Positions 1-9,961 of a stretch of DNA of 64,000 nt are shown piece by piece. A model generated the notes under the pieces. The model was not told where the DNA came from, ran no database searches, and saw only the letters and a program-made list of their open reading frames with translations. The position numbers and the translations under genes were made by a program. The stretch is taken from assembly GCA_022821805.1 (NCBI GenBank), contig JAJECX010000042.1, forward strand, positions 181,581 through 245,580. The letters are read 5' to 3'. The stretch is from Anaerolineae bacterium. Lineage in GTDB: Bacteria; Chloroflexota; Anaerolineae; Aggregatilineales; Phototrophicaceae. Each line of letters begins with the position of its first letter. Position 1 is the first letter of the stretch.

Positions 1-442
1 GTTCTTTCTTGTTGGAATAAATCTTGTGGATTTGCAGCGGTTCGCTGACGATGCTGCCGACGGTCATACGCGGATTCAGCGAGGCGAAGGGATCCTGGAA
101 GATGATCTGCATCCGGCGCCGCATCTGTCTCAGTTCATTGCCGCTCATCGTCGACAGCTCTTGACCCTCAAATCTGACACTGCCTTCGGTCGGGCGGTAA
201 AGCTGCAAGATCGTCCGTCCGGTTGTGCTCTTGCCACAGCCAGATTCGCCGACCAAGCCAAGCGTCTCGCCGCGGATGACGTGAAAGCTGATGCCATCTA
301 CCGCGCGCACCGCCCCAACCTGCCGTTGAAAGACAATGCCCGCCGAGATGGGGAAGTATTTTTTCAGGTCGGTAACTTCGAGTATGACGTCGTTTTCGTC
401 CAGGCTCTTGCGCTTTTCCCTCGCCATGACTTGACTAGACAT
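1..442 (-). CDS. oppF: Peptide ABC transporter ATP-binding protein, OppF type (partial)
   Basis: ATPase subunit of a dipeptide/oligopeptide importer; the C-terminus lies beyond the left edge. Translating leftwards from the ATG at 442 gives an ABC domain with Walker [10 protein letters not shown] near residue 70 and the Q-loop [14 protein letters not shown] near residue 120. The start overlaps the end of oppD by 8 nt, so the two are translationally coupled. OppF proteins pair with OppD to energise two permeases and a lipid-anchored binding protein; those genes are not in the window. The family assignment is firm. Peptide rather than nickel or another substrate is inferred from overall similarity. 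Confidence 0.9.
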   Translation of the reverse strand, partial: MSSQVMAREKRKSLDENDVILEVTDLKKYFPISAGIVFQRQVGAVRAVDGISFHVIRGETLGLVGESGCGKSTTGRTILQLYRPTEGSVRFEGQELSTMSGNELRQMRRRMQIIFQDPFASLNPRMTVGSIVSEPLQIHKIYSNKKE

Positions 443-1460
443 TTTCTGCCACCCCCTCGCGGATATCGGCCCAACATGACATGACGTGCGTGCCATCGCC
501 ACCGTCATCGGCGACGGTCTCCAGCGGCGGACGCTGATCCCAGCATTTCTCGAGATTGAATTCTTCGCGGACGTCGCAGCGCGGCGCAAAGGGACAGCCG
601 CTCGGCTCGTTGCGCATATCCGGCGGCGAGCCTTCAATCTGCGTCAGCTTCTCTTCGCCGCTCGAATCCAGACGCGGCAGGGAACCGAGCAAGCCTTCCG
701 TATAGGGGTGGCGGCTATCGCCAAAGACCTCATGCGATGAGCCTGACTCCATAATCCGACCGCCATACATCACTTGAATGCGATCGGCGATGCCGGCGAC
801 CACACCGAGATCGTGCGTGATCCAAATCATAGCCATGTTGAATTCATCCTTGAGCTGCTTGACCAACTCAATGATCTGCGCCTGAATCGTCACATCAAGC
901 GCGGTAGTCGGCTCATCGGCGATCAGCAGTTTGGGATTGCATGACAAGCCCATGGCGATCATCACGCGTTGGCGCATGCCGCCAGAGAATTGGTGCGGAT
1001 AATCGTCCAGCCGCCGATAGGCATCCGGGATGCCGACCATATCGAGCAGATCGGCCGCCCGCTTGCGCGACTGCGATGTATTCATGCCTTCGTGAAGCTT
1101 CAACGATTCAGTGATCTGCGTGCCGATGGTCAGCACCGGATTCAGCGAGGTCATCGGATCCTGGAAGATCATCGCGATTTCCTTGCCGCGGATCAGTCGC
1201 ATCTGGTCCGGCTTCAGCGTAAGGAGGTCGCGCCCTTCAAACATGACCGTTCCCGATTCAACCTTGCCGGGCGGGCTGGGGATCAAACCCATCAGCGCGA
1301 GCGAACTCACGCTCTTGCCGCTGCCGCTCTCGCCGACGATACCCAGCGTCTCGCCCTCTTCCAGTTCGAAGGATACGCCGTTAACCGCATAGACGGTGCC
1401 TTCTTGCGTGTAAAACCTGACGATCAGATCTTTGACATCCAGTAGAACGCTCAAAGTCAT
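435..1460 (-). CDS. oppD: Peptide ABC transporter ATP-binding protein, OppD type
   Basis: First gene of the oppDF pair, 341 aa, a normal length. Walker A GESGSGKS at about residues 43-50, signature FSGGMRQR near 160 and Walker [13 protein letters not shown] near 180 are intact. The cysteine-containing C-terminal segment (GCPFAPRC, near residue 290) is the oligopeptide/dipeptide transporter C-terminal domain that distinguishes OppD/DppD from other ABC ATPases. The ATG follows AGGAGGTT closely, a strong ribosome binding site. It acts at the cytoplasmic face of the membrane with OppF. Confidence 0.93.
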   Translation of the reverse strand: MTLSVLLDVKDLIVRFYTQEGTVYAVNGVSFELEEGETLGIVGESGSGKSVSSLALMGLIPSPPGKVESGTVMFEGRDLLTLKPDQMRLIRGKEIAMIFQDPMTSLNPVLTIGTQITESLKLHEGMNTSQSRKRAADLLDMVGIPDAYRRLDDYPHQFSGGMRQRVMIAMGLSCNPKLLIADEPTTALDVTIQAQIIELVKQLKDEFNMAMIWITHDLGVVAGIADRIQVMYGGRIMESGSSHEVFGDSRHPYTEGLLGSLPRLDSSGEEKLTQIEGSPPDMRNEPSGCPFAPRCDVREEFNLEKCWDQRPPLETVADDGGDGTHVMSCWADIREGVAENV

Positions 1461-1836
1461 AACCTCCTAATGCAACAAAGTCTCTTATTGAACTGCTGAT
1501 TGGCAAGAGAGACTATCGAACGTTTGAAACCGCCAGCAATCTCAGCGCCACGGAAGTAAAGCCGCAAGCCAGGCTCGCTGCTGAATCTCACGATTCCGCC
1601 TTGAACAGGGATACAGACAAGCCACCCTAATCAATTTCGAACTGGAATAATGTTACCAGACATCCCACATGTTTACCAACATTTCATGAAATCGACCGCA
1701 TGGTTAATTCTGCGCGACGCTGACGATACCGCTGATTCGTCTCCCGCAGGCGCGCGGAAGTCAGCGCGGGAACACTGAACACGAAGCAAACGGCAAACAT
1801 TCCACTCGCGCGAATCAAGTTTGATTGCGAGCTTGC
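1461..1836. other. Intergenic region upstream of oppD
   Basis: A 376-nt gap between the GT-C-like gene and oppD, both on the minus strand. It must hold the oppD promoter. I see no convincing ORF, RNA gene or strong hairpin. It is AT-richer than the flanking genes around 1640-1720. Confidence 0.5.
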
Positions 1837-4302
1837 CTAATCGACAATAAAGTGTGCGATTTCCAACTCCCGATCAACTAGTTCCCCCGTGCTAACTACA
1901 GTCCCAGAGCTACTGACGCCCGTCTGGAAACTGTATACGATAAGTTTCGCGACATATCGTCCAGGATTCAGATTTGACAATTCCAGTTGGTGACGCGCCA
2001 GCGGACGCTTAGGCATGACGGTGTCGATCTGCTGTACTTTCGTGTCGGCTGAATCAAACAATTGAATCGAGTAGGCGAGTCTGTCGTCGCCTTCTGGCCG
2101 ATTGATCCAATTGAAAGCCACGTCAAGCGCGCCGCCCTCGACTGCCGTCAATGCATTGACAAGTTCGGCGCCGCTGTCATACGTGACAGTAAACGGGCTG
2201 TCCGACTCCACTAGCTCACATGGAAACTCGGCGAAAACCCACATTTCACCAACAGAAACTTCGGACTCATGGACGGTATAGCATGGCTGATAAGCCTGCC
2301 CAAGCCAATCATCCAACGCCTGTAGCGCGCCGGGATCGCTCGAATCTGGCACATCCAGCCGAAGCAGGAGCTGGCCCAATGACGCCAGGTCAAAGTTCTC
2401 CGCCTTTTTCTGTTCCGCTCGTTGGACTTTGACCGCGCCATCCTGTAGATACAGATGAGCGAATCCCGCCCAATCCTCAAAGACCAATGAGTAGTAGGTG
2501 AACTGGTCGTCATCAATACGGTAAGGCGGGCTTGCGCTTAACACGGTTACATCTGGATCTGGTTTGATTTGCTCAGACAGCGCCACGCGTTGCACATGCG
2601 GCAGATGATCGTGGCTGCGAATTGCGGAGTTGTTACAGCTTTCGCCCAGATCTTGGACTCGATAAATCGACACGAAATCATCGTCATAGGCGGAGGGCAC
2701 ACTGTCGAAGCTGTATGATTCCACTCGCCGGGATCCACCCGTGTGAAGAACGACGTGAGTTGGTCCGTCTTCAATGAGTTGCTCAACAGCGGCGCTGTAT
2801 TCATCGCGGTTATGCGGGAGGCAGTGTTGAGACTTGCCTTGTTTCCATGTTCGCAGTAGAAGGTTTTCATCAATGTATTTGTACGCCTCTGGCAATACAC
2901 GGTTGACGCCGCCCTCAATCTGGGGAAAACCACTCAAGCTTTGGAGAAAATTGTAATACCAGCGCACGAACGTTACATTCATCGGCACGTGAACTAAACG
3001 AACGGCGTCTCCTTCCTCTTCTTCAGTTTCTAACCAGTCCAAAAAGTTTAATCGGCGCTCGTCAATCAACTGGCCTGAAATTGGCCGATGATTATAATCA
3101 AGAGCCAGAATTACAATTGCCGCCAACACAAATTTAGAAAAGCGAGAACCTACGAACAATCGATTCAGCGACTGAAGACCATAACAGGACAGCATGGTAA
3201 GTGGGAGCAGCGCGCCAATCATCCATTGGTACCCTTTGGAGAAGCCGCGAAAGACCACGGGCAAGAGGTCATTGAGAAAGTGCTGAGGCAAAAGGATATG
3301 CAAGTATTTGACGCCGCCAACTGTTAGATATGTCCCCAAACTCATTGCCATAAAGAAGAGCAGAATTACCAGCCACGGCAACATCTTGCGCCTAGTGACG
3401 TTGCTCCAAATGCCCGCGGCAATCAAAAAAAGTGGAACAACGCCGATGTAGTGGTTCTGAGATCCGCTCGACGTCAGAGCCGGGTGGACGATGAAACTCT
3501 GCAGGTCAGTGCTGTTTGATCGCCAACTTGATCGAAAACCCAGTACGTCGTCAACATGATCCCGGTTGTTCAACATCGGTAGCAAGCGAGGCGCGCCGAC
3601 TATGGTCATTGCAATGCCAACAATGGCAATCGTTTTCCATATGTCCAGCGTCTTGCAGCGTGACCAAACCAGATAACAGCCGTACATGCCGACGGTCAAA
3701 AGCATACATACGGTAACGTATGATCCGACATAGGCTGTGAAACCCACCATGATTCCGCATATCATTGCGAAGCGCCATTTTCTTTCATGGACTGCTCGCT
3801 GAAGAAAGTAAATCGCCAAAGGAATCGTGGCTACAGTTGACTGCTCAAATTGTGATGCTCGCGAAATTATGAGGCTTATTCCGACAAGGGCTGCGCCAAA
3901 GAGGCTTATCCATTTGTCTCTGAAATTGTACGACAGGAGAATATACGCAGCCGCGGCGTTCGCAAAATGATTGAGGAGAAAACTAAGGTTATAGGCATTT
4001 GAAATGGGCAGAAGTTTCGCAAGCAAGCTGTTCACAATCATGTGCGGCAAAGTGAACTGGTGATAGGCTAGCGACACGCCTTCGGGATAAAACAGCCGGT
4101 TCGTATAAAATAGATCGGCCTCGCCGCTCAAGATTAGACCGCCATACCAAGATTCCCAGATTTCTAGCCAAATGTCGGTGCCACCACTCGGCAGCCAAAA
4201 GGTATCAAGCTCAAGCGCATAAAAGAACGTGGGCCAAGTCGTCACGATGATTAGAGCCGGAATGATCATAAAGAAGTGAAGCTTGTCACGCGCTTTGCTC
4301 AT
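1837..4302 (-). CDS. Large polytopic membrane protein, GT-C glycosyltransferase-like
   Basis: An 821-aa protein with about ten hydrophobic segments in the first 430 residues and a soluble C-terminal half rich in beta-strand-like sequence. The N-terminus has a membrane helix followed by an acidic extracytoplasmic loop (GGTDIWLEIWESWYGG), as in GT-C enzymes that use lipid-linked sugars. The C-terminal 130 residues resemble a carbohydrate-binding or Ig-like beta domain. It lies next to GDP-L-fucose synthase on the same strand, which fits a role in cell-surface glycans. Donor and acceptor cannot be read from sequence, and a YfhO-like membrane protein is an alternative. Confidence 0.6.
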   Translation of the reverse strand: MSKARDKLHFFMIIPALIIVTTWPTFFYALELDTFWLPSGGTDIWLEIWESWYGGLILSGEADLFYTNRLFYPEGVSLAYHQFTLPHMIVNSLLAKLLPISNAYNLSFLLNHFANAAAAYILLSYNFRDKWISLFGAALVGISLIISRASQFEQSTVATIPLAIYFLQRAVHERKWRFAMICGIMVGFTAYVGSYVTVCMLLTVGMYGCYLVWSRCKTLDIWKTIAIVGIAMTIVGAPRLLPMLNNRDHVDDVLGFRSSWRSNSTDLQSFIVHPALTSSGSQNHYIGVVPLFLIAAGIWSNVTRRKMLPWLVILLFFMAMSLGTYLTVGGVKYLHILLPQHFLNDLLPVVFRGFSKGYQWMIGALLPLTMLSCYGLQSLNRLFVGSRFSKFVLAAIVILALDYNHRPISGQLIDERRLNFLDWLETEEEEGDAVRLVHVPMNVTFVRWYYNFLQSLSGFPQIEGGVNRVLPEAYKYIDENLLLRTWKQGKSQHCLPHNRDEYSAAVEQLIEDGPTHVVLHTGGSRRVESYSFDSVPSAYDDDFVSIYRVQDLGESCNNSAIRSHDHLPHVQRVALSEQIKPDPDVTVLSASPPYRIDDDQFTYYSLVFEDWAGFAHLYLQDGAVKVQRAEQKKAENFDLASLGQLLLRLDVPDSSDPGALQALDDWLGQAYQPCYTVHESEVSVGEMWVFAEFPCELVESDSPFTVTYDSGAELVNALTAVEGGALDVAFNWINRPEGDDRLAYSIQLFDSADTKVQQIDTVMPKRPLARHQLELSNLNPGRYVAKLIVYSFQTGVSSSGTVVSTGELVDRELEIAHFIVD

Positions 4303-4347
4303 CTGTCCAACTCACAGAAGCCTAATAGCCTGCGAATAAAGCGGCGT

Positions 4348-5340
4348 CTAACTGGCGGCGCCTGTCTGCTTCAAGGGATTGACGCTTCGCATCGTCTCCG
4401 CGCGATACCACTCAATCGTCTCGCGCAGGCCCGCGCGAAAGTCAGTGCGGGAGACGAAGCCGAATTCGCGCTCTGCGCGCGAGACATCTAACTTCCTCCG
4501 CGGCTGACCGTTCGGCTTGCTGGTATCCCAGCGCAGTTCGCCCGCGAATCCGACCTCGTCGGCGATGACTTCCACCAAGTCGCGGATGCTGATTTCAAAG
4601 GCGCTGCCCAGGTTTACCGGCTCGGCGCCATTGTAATGCTCGGCGGCGCGGACGATGCCTTCGGCTGCGTCCCGCACAAAGAGAAACTCGCGCGTGGGCG
4701 AACCGTCGCCAAACAGCGTCACATGAGGCGCTCCACTCTCTTGCGCGTCCACCATTTTGCGAATCACTGCTGGGATGACATGTGAGGATTTGAGATCAAA
4801 CTTGTCGTGCGGTCCGTACAGGTTGACCGGCAGCAAGTGGATGGCATTGTAACCGTATTCCTGGCGGTATGCCCGGCTCTGCACCAGCAGCATTTTCTTT
4901 GCCAAGCCGTACGGCGCGTTGGTCTCTTCCGGGTAGCCCGTCCAAAGGTCGTCTTCCCGGAATGGCACGGGCGCAAATTTGGGATAACTGCAAACGGTGC
5001 CGATGCCGACGAACTTGGCGACTTGGGAACGGCGCGCGTATTCGAGCATCAGTGTGCCCATCATCAGATTCTCATAAAAGAATAAGCCCGGATGCTCGCG
5101 ATTGATGCCGATGCCCCCGACATTGGCCGCCAAGTGTATAACCATCGTCGTTTCGGGATGGTCCGCATACAGACGCGCGACAGCAGCCTGTTCGCGCAAG
5201 TCGTAGCAGGCGCTTCGGGGTACAATGATACACCCCGTCTCTAGCGCTCGCAGCTTTGCAACGACATGACGCCCGAGGAAGCCGGCGCCGCCGGTGACAA
5301 TTACTGTCTGGTCTCGCCAGAAGGTTTCACTCATGCGCAT
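4348..5340 (-). CDS. fcl: GDP-L-fucose synthase
   Basis: NAD(P)-dependent epimerase/reductase of the extended SDR family that turns GDP-4-keto-6-deoxy-mannose into GDP-L-fucose. Length 330 aa is typical. Visible are the Rossmann motif GGAGFLG near residue 17, the family-specific stretch [13 protein letters not shown], the Ser/Cys active-site region GTVCSYPK, and the catalytic YGLAK. The start at 5340 follows GGGAGTGGG; an ATG two codons later is also possible. The partner GDP-mannose 4,6-dehydratase is not in the window. The product would feed glycosyltransferases such as the adjacent membrane protein (inference). Confidence 0.92.
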   Translation of the reverse strand: MRMSETFWRDQTVIVTGGAGFLGRHVVAKLRALETGCIIVPRSACYDLREQAAVARLYADHPETTMVIHLAANVGGIGINREHPGLFFYENLMMGTLMLEYARRSQVAKFVGIGTVCSYPKFAPVPFREDDLWTGYPEETNAPYGLAKKMLLVQSRAYRQEYGYNAIHLLPVNLYGPHDKFDLKSSHVIPAVIRKMVDAQESGAPHVTLFGDGSPTREFLFVRDAAEGIVRAAEHYNGAEPVNLGSAFEISIRDLVEVIADEVGFAGELRWDTSKPNGQPRRKLDVSRAEREFGFVSRTDFRAGLRETIEWYRAETMRSVNPLKQTGAAS

Positions 5341-5534
5341 CCCACTCCCAAACTGCCCGTATCATAGCAGATATTCCGCCAACCTATGACGGATTTACAC
5401 CTGCGGTCCGCGGCTTTCTCACGATCCGAATACAACTGGAGAACGCGGGCGGCCGATAGTCATACAAATTTAGTCGGCGCGGCTGTATCATAGGCGGCAG
5501 CAGCCAGAATCGACAACGACAGAAAGGCAATCTC

Positions 5535-5987
5535 TTGGAACGGACACTGATCATCGTGAAGCCGGACGCGGTCCAGCGCGGCTTGACCGGCGAAATCATC
5601 AAGCGATTTGAGGGGCGCGGGCTGAAAATCATCGGCATGAAGCTAATGCAAGTCGATCGCGAATTGGCGGAGAAGCATTATGATGTGCACCGCGAGCGAC
5701 CGTTTTTTGCCGGGCTGGTCGAATACATCATTTCGGCGCCGGTGGTGGTGATGACGCTTGAAGGCAGCGACGCCATCGTAGCCGCGCGCGCGACGATCGG
5801 CGCGACGACGCCGTCGGAAGCGGCGCCGGGCAGCATCCGCGGCGATTTCGGTCTCGAGATCGGGCGGAACCTGGTGCATGGGTCCGACAGCGTCGAGAAT
5901 GGCGAGATTGAAGTGGCGAATTTTTTCAGCGAGGCGGAGCTCTGCGGGGGCTGGGCGCGGGACGTGGATCGCTGGGTGTTTGAGTAA
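5535..5987 (+). CDS. ndk: Nucleoside diphosphate kinase
   Basis: Transfers the gamma phosphate between nucleoside triphosphates and diphosphates through a phosphohistidine. The 150-aa protein begins ERTLIIVKPDAVQRG, the family N-terminus, and contains the active-site block NLVHGSDS, whose histidine is the phosphorylated residue. The reading frame starts with TTG; there is no in-frame ATG upstream of the conserved N-terminus, and AGAAAGG lies 8-14 nt before it. It stands alone, divergent from the fucose synthase gene. Confidence 0.96.
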   Translation: MERTLIIVKPDAVQRGLTGEIIKRFEGRGLKIIGMKLMQVDRELAEKHYDVHRERPFFAGLVEYIISAPVVVMTLEGSDAIVAARATIGATTPSEAAPGSIRGDFGLEIGRNLVHGSDSVENGEIEVANFFSEAELCGGWARDVDRWVFE

Positions 5988-6080
5988 GATTGCGCGCGAA
6001 CTAGTCTTATGGTGAGTCCCGTTTGACTGATAAGCGCCAAAAGGTTAAAGTGAGGCACAAATTGTAGTGAGCGAATCATT

Positions 6081-7232
6081 ATGGCGAAGGAACGAATGCC
6101 AATCTCGCCAGAGGTCGTGACTTGGGCCAGGGAAAGGCTGGGATACTCGCTTGAGGCCTTGGAACAAAAGCGTCCAGAACTCAAGAAGATCGCCGCGTGG
6201 GAAAGCGGTGATTCGAGGCCAACGTATCGACAACTTGAATCTCTCGCAAAAGAACTGTGGGTGCCGGTGGCGATATTCTTTTTTCCTGAACCGCCTGACT
6301 TGCCTAGAATTGAAGAGTCCTTTCGTACCTTGAGTACCGAGCAATTTGCCGAAATCCCGCCCCGTATTCGCATCCTCCTGCATAGGGCACGCGCATTTCA
6401 AATCGGACTAGGCGAATTGAATGATGGACGAAACCCGGCGCGCCAAATCGTGACTCGAGACCTGAGCTTCAATGTCAACGACCCTGTCCCATACATCGCT
6501 AGGCAAGTGCGCGAGTTTCTGGGGGTAAGCCTTGCGGATCAATTCAATTGGCCTGATGCTAGTGCCGCGCTGAAAGCATGGAGAACAACATTTTATGACG
6601 TTGGCGTCACAGTATTCAAAGACGCTTTTCGCGAGAGTGGCTATGGTGGCTTCAGTCTCTATGATGATGAGTTTCCAATAATATACGTCAACAACTCAAA
6701 TTCAAAATCGAGGCAGATACTGACGCTTTTCCGCGAATTGGCGCATCTACTTCTGCAGACGAGTGGTATAGACAGAGACGCATCATTTCGGCAGCCGTAC
6801 CAGGCCGACATGCATCGCATAGAGAAAAAATGTGATTGCCTAGCGTCGGCCATTCTAGTGCCTGAGGAAGACTTGCGCGAGGAAATTTTAGCTTGCGCGC
6901 CAGATAAGTCTTTGGCGGAGGATCTCGCCTGCAAATTCCGGGTAAGTAGAGAGCTGATTTTCCGCCGATTTCAAGACCGCGGCCTCGTTACTAACCAAGA
7001 ATTCAAAGATGCAAAGCAAGAGTGGGACAGTCAGCTTGCAAGAGCCAAAGGTGGCGTTGGAGGGAATTACTATCTCACCAAGATCGCGTATTTGGGCGAG
7101 GAATACATAACATTGGCTTTCAAGCGCTTTTATCAGGACCGTATCGATGAAGAGGAACTTGCGGACTATCTTGCTATCAAGCCAAAGCACCTTGACCAAT
7201 TAGAAGACACACTCTTTGAGGTGTCGAGGTGA
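6081..7232 (+). CDS. XRE-type regulator with degenerate M78 (ImmA/IrrE) peptidase domain
   Basis: A 383-aa protein with an N-terminal helix-turn-helix region (about residues 8-65, ending in VPVAIFFFPEPP, typical of this XRE/ImmA class) and a DUF955/M78 domain from about 150 to 290. The M78 zinc motif normally reads HELAH; here residues 218-222 are RELAH, so the first ligand is arginine (codon CGC at 6732). The second histidine (222) and the downstream Glu/Asp region (EKKCDCLASAILVP) remain. It overlaps the DUF4411 gene by GTGA, so it is probably the antitoxin or repressor of that pair. Family call firm; loss of peptidase activity is inference. Confidence 0.85.
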   Translation: MAKERMPISPEVVTWARERLGYSLEALEQKRPELKKIAAWESGDSRPTYRQLESLAKELWVPVAIFFFPEPPDLPRIEESFRTLSTEQFAEIPPRIRILLHRARAFQIGLGELNDGRNPARQIVTRDLSFNVNDPVPYIARQVREFLGVSLADQFNWPDASAALKAWRTTFYDVGVTVFKDAFRESGYGGFSLYDDEFPIIYVNNSNSKSRQILTLFRELAHLLLQTSGIDRDASFRQPYQADMHRIEKKCDCLASAILVPEEDLREEILACAPDKSLAEDLACKFRVSRELIFRRFQDRGLVTNQEFKDAKQEWDSQLARAKGGVGGNYYLTKIAYLGEEYITLAFKRFYQDRIDEEELADYLAIKPKHLDQLEDTLFEVSR

Positions 7233-7729
7233 CGTATGTGATTGACACAAGTAGCTGGCAGCAGTTGTTCGGCTGCTACAGGCGCGAACGATTTCCGACA
7301 TTGTGGCATCAGTTTGGTGAATTGGTTTCAGGTGGCTCAATTACCTCGATAAAACACGTCTTGCGTGAAATTGAAAACAGAGACAAAAACAACGGTGAAC
7401 TCCAATGGTCAAACGCGCACCTAGAACTTTTTCCTGAAGTTAGCGAAATTGAGTCGCAGTTTCTTCGAGAGATATATGCTGTTCCACGTTTTAGTCATGT
7501 CGTTCCCGCTGAAATCAGAGATGACGATTCGGACGAGGAGCAGGACGAGGATCCGGATGCCGACGCGGATCCATTCTTAATCGCACGAGCCAATGCAATT
7601 GATGGTATGGTAATTACGCAAGAACGAATGCGCGGCAACAGAGTCCGCATTCCGAGCATATGCCGTCATTTTGACATCAAGTGTGGAACGCTAGATGATT
7701 TAATGGAAAGGGAAAACTGGTCCTTCTAG
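7229..7729 (+). CDS. DUF4411 family PIN-like putative toxin
   Basis: A 166-aa protein starting at a GTG that overlaps the stop of the M78 regulator by four bases. The N-terminus TYVIDTSSW matches the PIN-fold start with its first catalytic aspartate. Further acidic residues occur at FLIARANAIDGMVITQE, a typical DUF4411 C-terminal block. A very acidic insertion (DDDSDEEQDEDPDADAD, about residues 92-108) lies just before this block. PIN-fold proteins are usually RNases; DUF4411 genes commonly sit behind XRE/M78 genes, as here. Nuclease activity and target are inferred. Confidence 0.8.
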   Translation: MTYVIDTSSWQQLFGCYRRERFPTLWHQFGELVSGGSITSIKHVLREIENRDKNNGELQWSNAHLELFPEVSEIESQFLREIYAVPRFSHVVPAEIRDDDSDEEQDEDPDADADPFLIARANAIDGMVITQERMRGNRVRIPSICRHFDIKCGTLDDLMERENWSF

Positions 7730-7734
7730 CGCTC

Positions 7735-8316
7735 ATGACCTCGAAACCCGACCGCAGCCCCGCCCCCACCCTCCTCATCCTCCCGCTTTTCGGCATCTTC
7801 TTCGCCTTGCTGACGCTCGCGCTCGATTCCCGCCAGCAACCCGCAGACACGCGCAACTTCACACCGGCGCCGCCGCGCAGCGTGGTCAACTTCAAGGCGC
7901 CCGACTTTGAACTGCCGCTGCTGGACGGCATTACGCTTGTCTCGCCGTCCGATTACGCCGGGCGCCCGCTCTTCCTCAACTTCTGGGCAACCTGGTGCCA
8001 GCCTTGCGTGCGCGAGCTGCCCGCCTTTGAGGACTTCGTCGCCGAACACAGTGAAGCCGAGAACGGACCGGCTTTGCTGACGATCAACCTGGGGGAGACC
8101 GCCGCCGAAATAAGCGGTTTCCTGGCGGAAATCGGGGTACGGAATCTGCCAGTGGCGATGGATATCAACCAAGTCGTCAAATTGGATTATGGCGTGCAGA
8201 ACTTGCCGACCACTTTCGTCATTGATGGCGAGGGAAGCGTGCGTCATCTCAAGTTGGGCGAGATGAAATACGAAGAAATGAACGCCTATCTCATGGCGCT
8301 CAAAGCGGCGACATAG
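7735..8316 (+). CDS. TlpA-like membrane-anchored thioredoxin
   Basis: A 193-aa protein with an N-terminal hydrophobic anchor (about residues 12-27) and an extracytoplasmic thioredoxin fold of the TlpA/ResA class. The redox motif is WCQPC within NFWATWCQPC. The cis-proline region is ...NLPTTFVIDGEG. Such proteins reduce or exchange disulfides outside the membrane, for example in cytochrome c maturation. It starts 5 nt after the DUF4411 gene with no clear Shine-Dalgarno, so coupled translation is possible, but a functional link to the toxin is unlikely. Confidence 0.88.
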   Translation: MTSKPDRSPAPTLLILPLFGIFFALLTLALDSRQQPADTRNFTPAPPRSVVNFKAPDFELPLLDGITLVSPSDYAGRPLFLNFWATWCQPCVRELPAFEDFVAEHSEAENGPALLTINLGETAAEISGFLAEIGVRNLPVAMDINQVVKLDYGVQNLPTTFVIDGEGSVRHLKLGEMKYEEMNAYLMALKAAT

Positions 8317-8334
8317 AACCTGGGAGATTCGAGA

Positions 8335-9087
8335 ATGCGAGTAGACCTGGCAGGCAAGGTTGCGCTGGTAACCGGCGCGGCGCGGCGCGTCGGCCGCGTG
8401 ATCGCGCTGGAGTTGGCGGAGCAGGGCGTCAGCATTCTGGCGCACTACAATAGCTCGAGTCAATCACGGGTGCGTGAGACGCTGCAAGAGATCAAATCGC
8501 ATGGCGTTGCCGCCCACGCGGTTCAGGCGGATCTCAGCCGCGCTGAGGCTGTGGAGTCGCTGATGACGGAGGCGGCGGCGCAATATGAGCGGCTGGATAT
8601 TGTCGTAAACAGCGCTTCCGTTTTTCAGGCGCGGAATCTTTTGGACGTGTCGCTTGAGGATTGGGAGCTAACGATGGCGGTCAATCTGCGCGCGCCCTTC
8701 CTCATCACGCAACGAGCGGCGCGCGTCATGGCGGAGAACCCGATCCCGGGCGGAGTCATCATCAACATCTGCGACGCTGGCGCTGATGGTCCCTGGGGGA
8801 AGTATCCCCATCATGGCATCAGCAAATCGGCGCTCTGGATGCTCACGCAGGTAAGCGCGCTCTCCCTGGGACCGGACATTCGCGTTAACGCCATCGTGCC
8901 GGGACCAGTCATGAAGTCAGCCGGGCGCGGCACTACCGATGAAGAATGGACGAAGATCGGTCAGCGCAGCGTTCTGCGCAAAACGGGCAGCCCGGAAGAC
9001 GTGGCGCGCGCCGTTGTCTACCTTTGCAGTGAAGACCATATCACCGGCGAGTTGCTGCGCATTAACGCAGGCGAACACCTTCGTTAG
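8335..9087 (+). CDS. SDR family oxidoreductase (pteridine reductase-like)
   Basis: Short-chain dehydrogenase of 250 aa with the cofactor motif TGAARRVGR near residue 14 and the NSAS structural motif. The Arg-containing TGxxxR glycine motif resembles NADPH-dependent FolM/pteridine-reductase relatives. The catalytic YxxxK position reads HGISK: His160 stands where Tyr is usual, with Lys164 kept, and the Ser position lies in NICDAGAD. His in place of Tyr may be normal in this subfamily, so inactivity should not be assumed. The ATG follows GGGAGA. Substrate unknown. Confidence 0.8.
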   Translation: MRVDLAGKVALVTGAARRVGRVIALELAEQGVSILAHYNSSSQSRVRETLQEIKSHGVAAHAVQADLSRAEAVESLMTEAAAQYERLDIVVNSASVFQARNLLDVSLEDWELTMAVNLRAPFLITQRAARVMAENPIPGGVIINICDAGADGPWGKYPHHGISKSALWMLTQVSALSLGPDIRVNAIVPGPVMKSAGRGTTDEEWTKIGQRSVLRKTGSPEDVARAVVYLCSEDHITGELLRINAGEHLR

Positions 9088-9088
9088 C

Positions 9089-9961
9089 TCACGCACGCGG
9101 CCTCCTCATGCGGCGGAAACCGGCGCCATAAGCTGCGTGCCCCACGCCGATCACGATGAAGGCTTTGGGATCTACATGCGAGATTGCTTCTTTCAAGTCG
9201 CGCACTTGCGAGCGCGCGATGGTGACGTAAAGCATTGTGCGTTCGGCGCCGGTGTACTCTCCTTTGATCCGCCAGCTCGTTACGCCTCGCTGCAAATCGG
9301 CGAAGACTCGCTGCGCGATTTCCTCCGGCTTGTCGGTGATGATCATAGCGGTGCGGATCACGCTTGGCCCTTCGAGCACATAATCGGTGGCGAGACCGGC
9401 GGTGAACAGGGCAATCGCGGCGTAGAGCGCCCCCTCCCAGCCATAGACGAGACCAGCAGCAATGATGATCAATGTATCGGTACAGAGAAAAGTCGTGCTC
9501 ATCGGAAAGCCGAAGCGCCGCTGCAAGATCAGCGCCAGGGTCGACGTGCCGCCAAAGGTCGCGCCAGCGCGATAAACGAGACCGACGCCGATGCCGCCAG
9601 TGATGCCTCCGAACAGGGCGTTGAGCATACGTTCATCGCTGATGCCCGTTGCCGGCAAGAGCGGTCCAAGATTGTCTACCACGATGGAGAATACCATGAT
9701 GATGACGACGCTGCGGAAGATGACGCGGGCGCCGTTGGGCAGCATAAAGTAACCCAATAACTGAATTGGGATATTCAGCAGGAAAATCACCAAGCCAATC
9801 GGCGTATCAAACAGCTCATTGAGCAAGGTCGAGGCGCCGGCGACGCCCGCTGGGGCGATATCCAACGGCTGCAGAAAGACGGTCAACGAAATGGCGCCGA
9901 TCACTATGCCAGTGATGATAAGCAAGTAGCGCAAAGCGACAAGATGGATCTGTGCCAGCAT
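9089..9961 (-). CDS. YitT family membrane protein (DUF161 + DUF2179)
   Basis: A 290-aa protein with five to six transmembrane segments in the first 190 residues, including the glycine-rich GGITGGIGVGLVYRAGATFGG region typical of YitT/DUF161. A C-terminal soluble DUF2179 domain follows (about 205-275, RTMLYVTIARSQVRDLKEAI). The molecular role of the family is not established. It is convergent with the SDR gene, 1 nt apart at the stops, and divergent from metA. The start follows GGGAGAAG. Confidence 0.88.
   Translation of the reverse strand: MLAQIHLVALRYLLIITGIVIGAISLTVFLQPLDIAPAGVAGASTLLNELFDTPIGLVIFLLNIPIQLLGYFMLPNGARVIFRSVVIIMVFSIVVDNLGPLLPATGISDERMLNALFGGITGGIGVGLVYRAGATFGGTSTLALILQRRFGFPMSTTFLCTDTLIIIAAGLVYGWEGALYAAIALFTAGLATDYVLEGPSVIRTAMIITDKPEEIAQRVFADLQRGVTSWRIKGEYTGAERTMLYVTIARSQVRDLKEAISHVDPKAFIVIGVGHAAYGAGFRRMRRPRA

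Noticed and set aside
26..484. Plus-strand open frames over oppF and oppD
   Set aside because: They are antisense shadows of the ABC ATPase genes, whose minus-strand translation carries intact Walker motifs.
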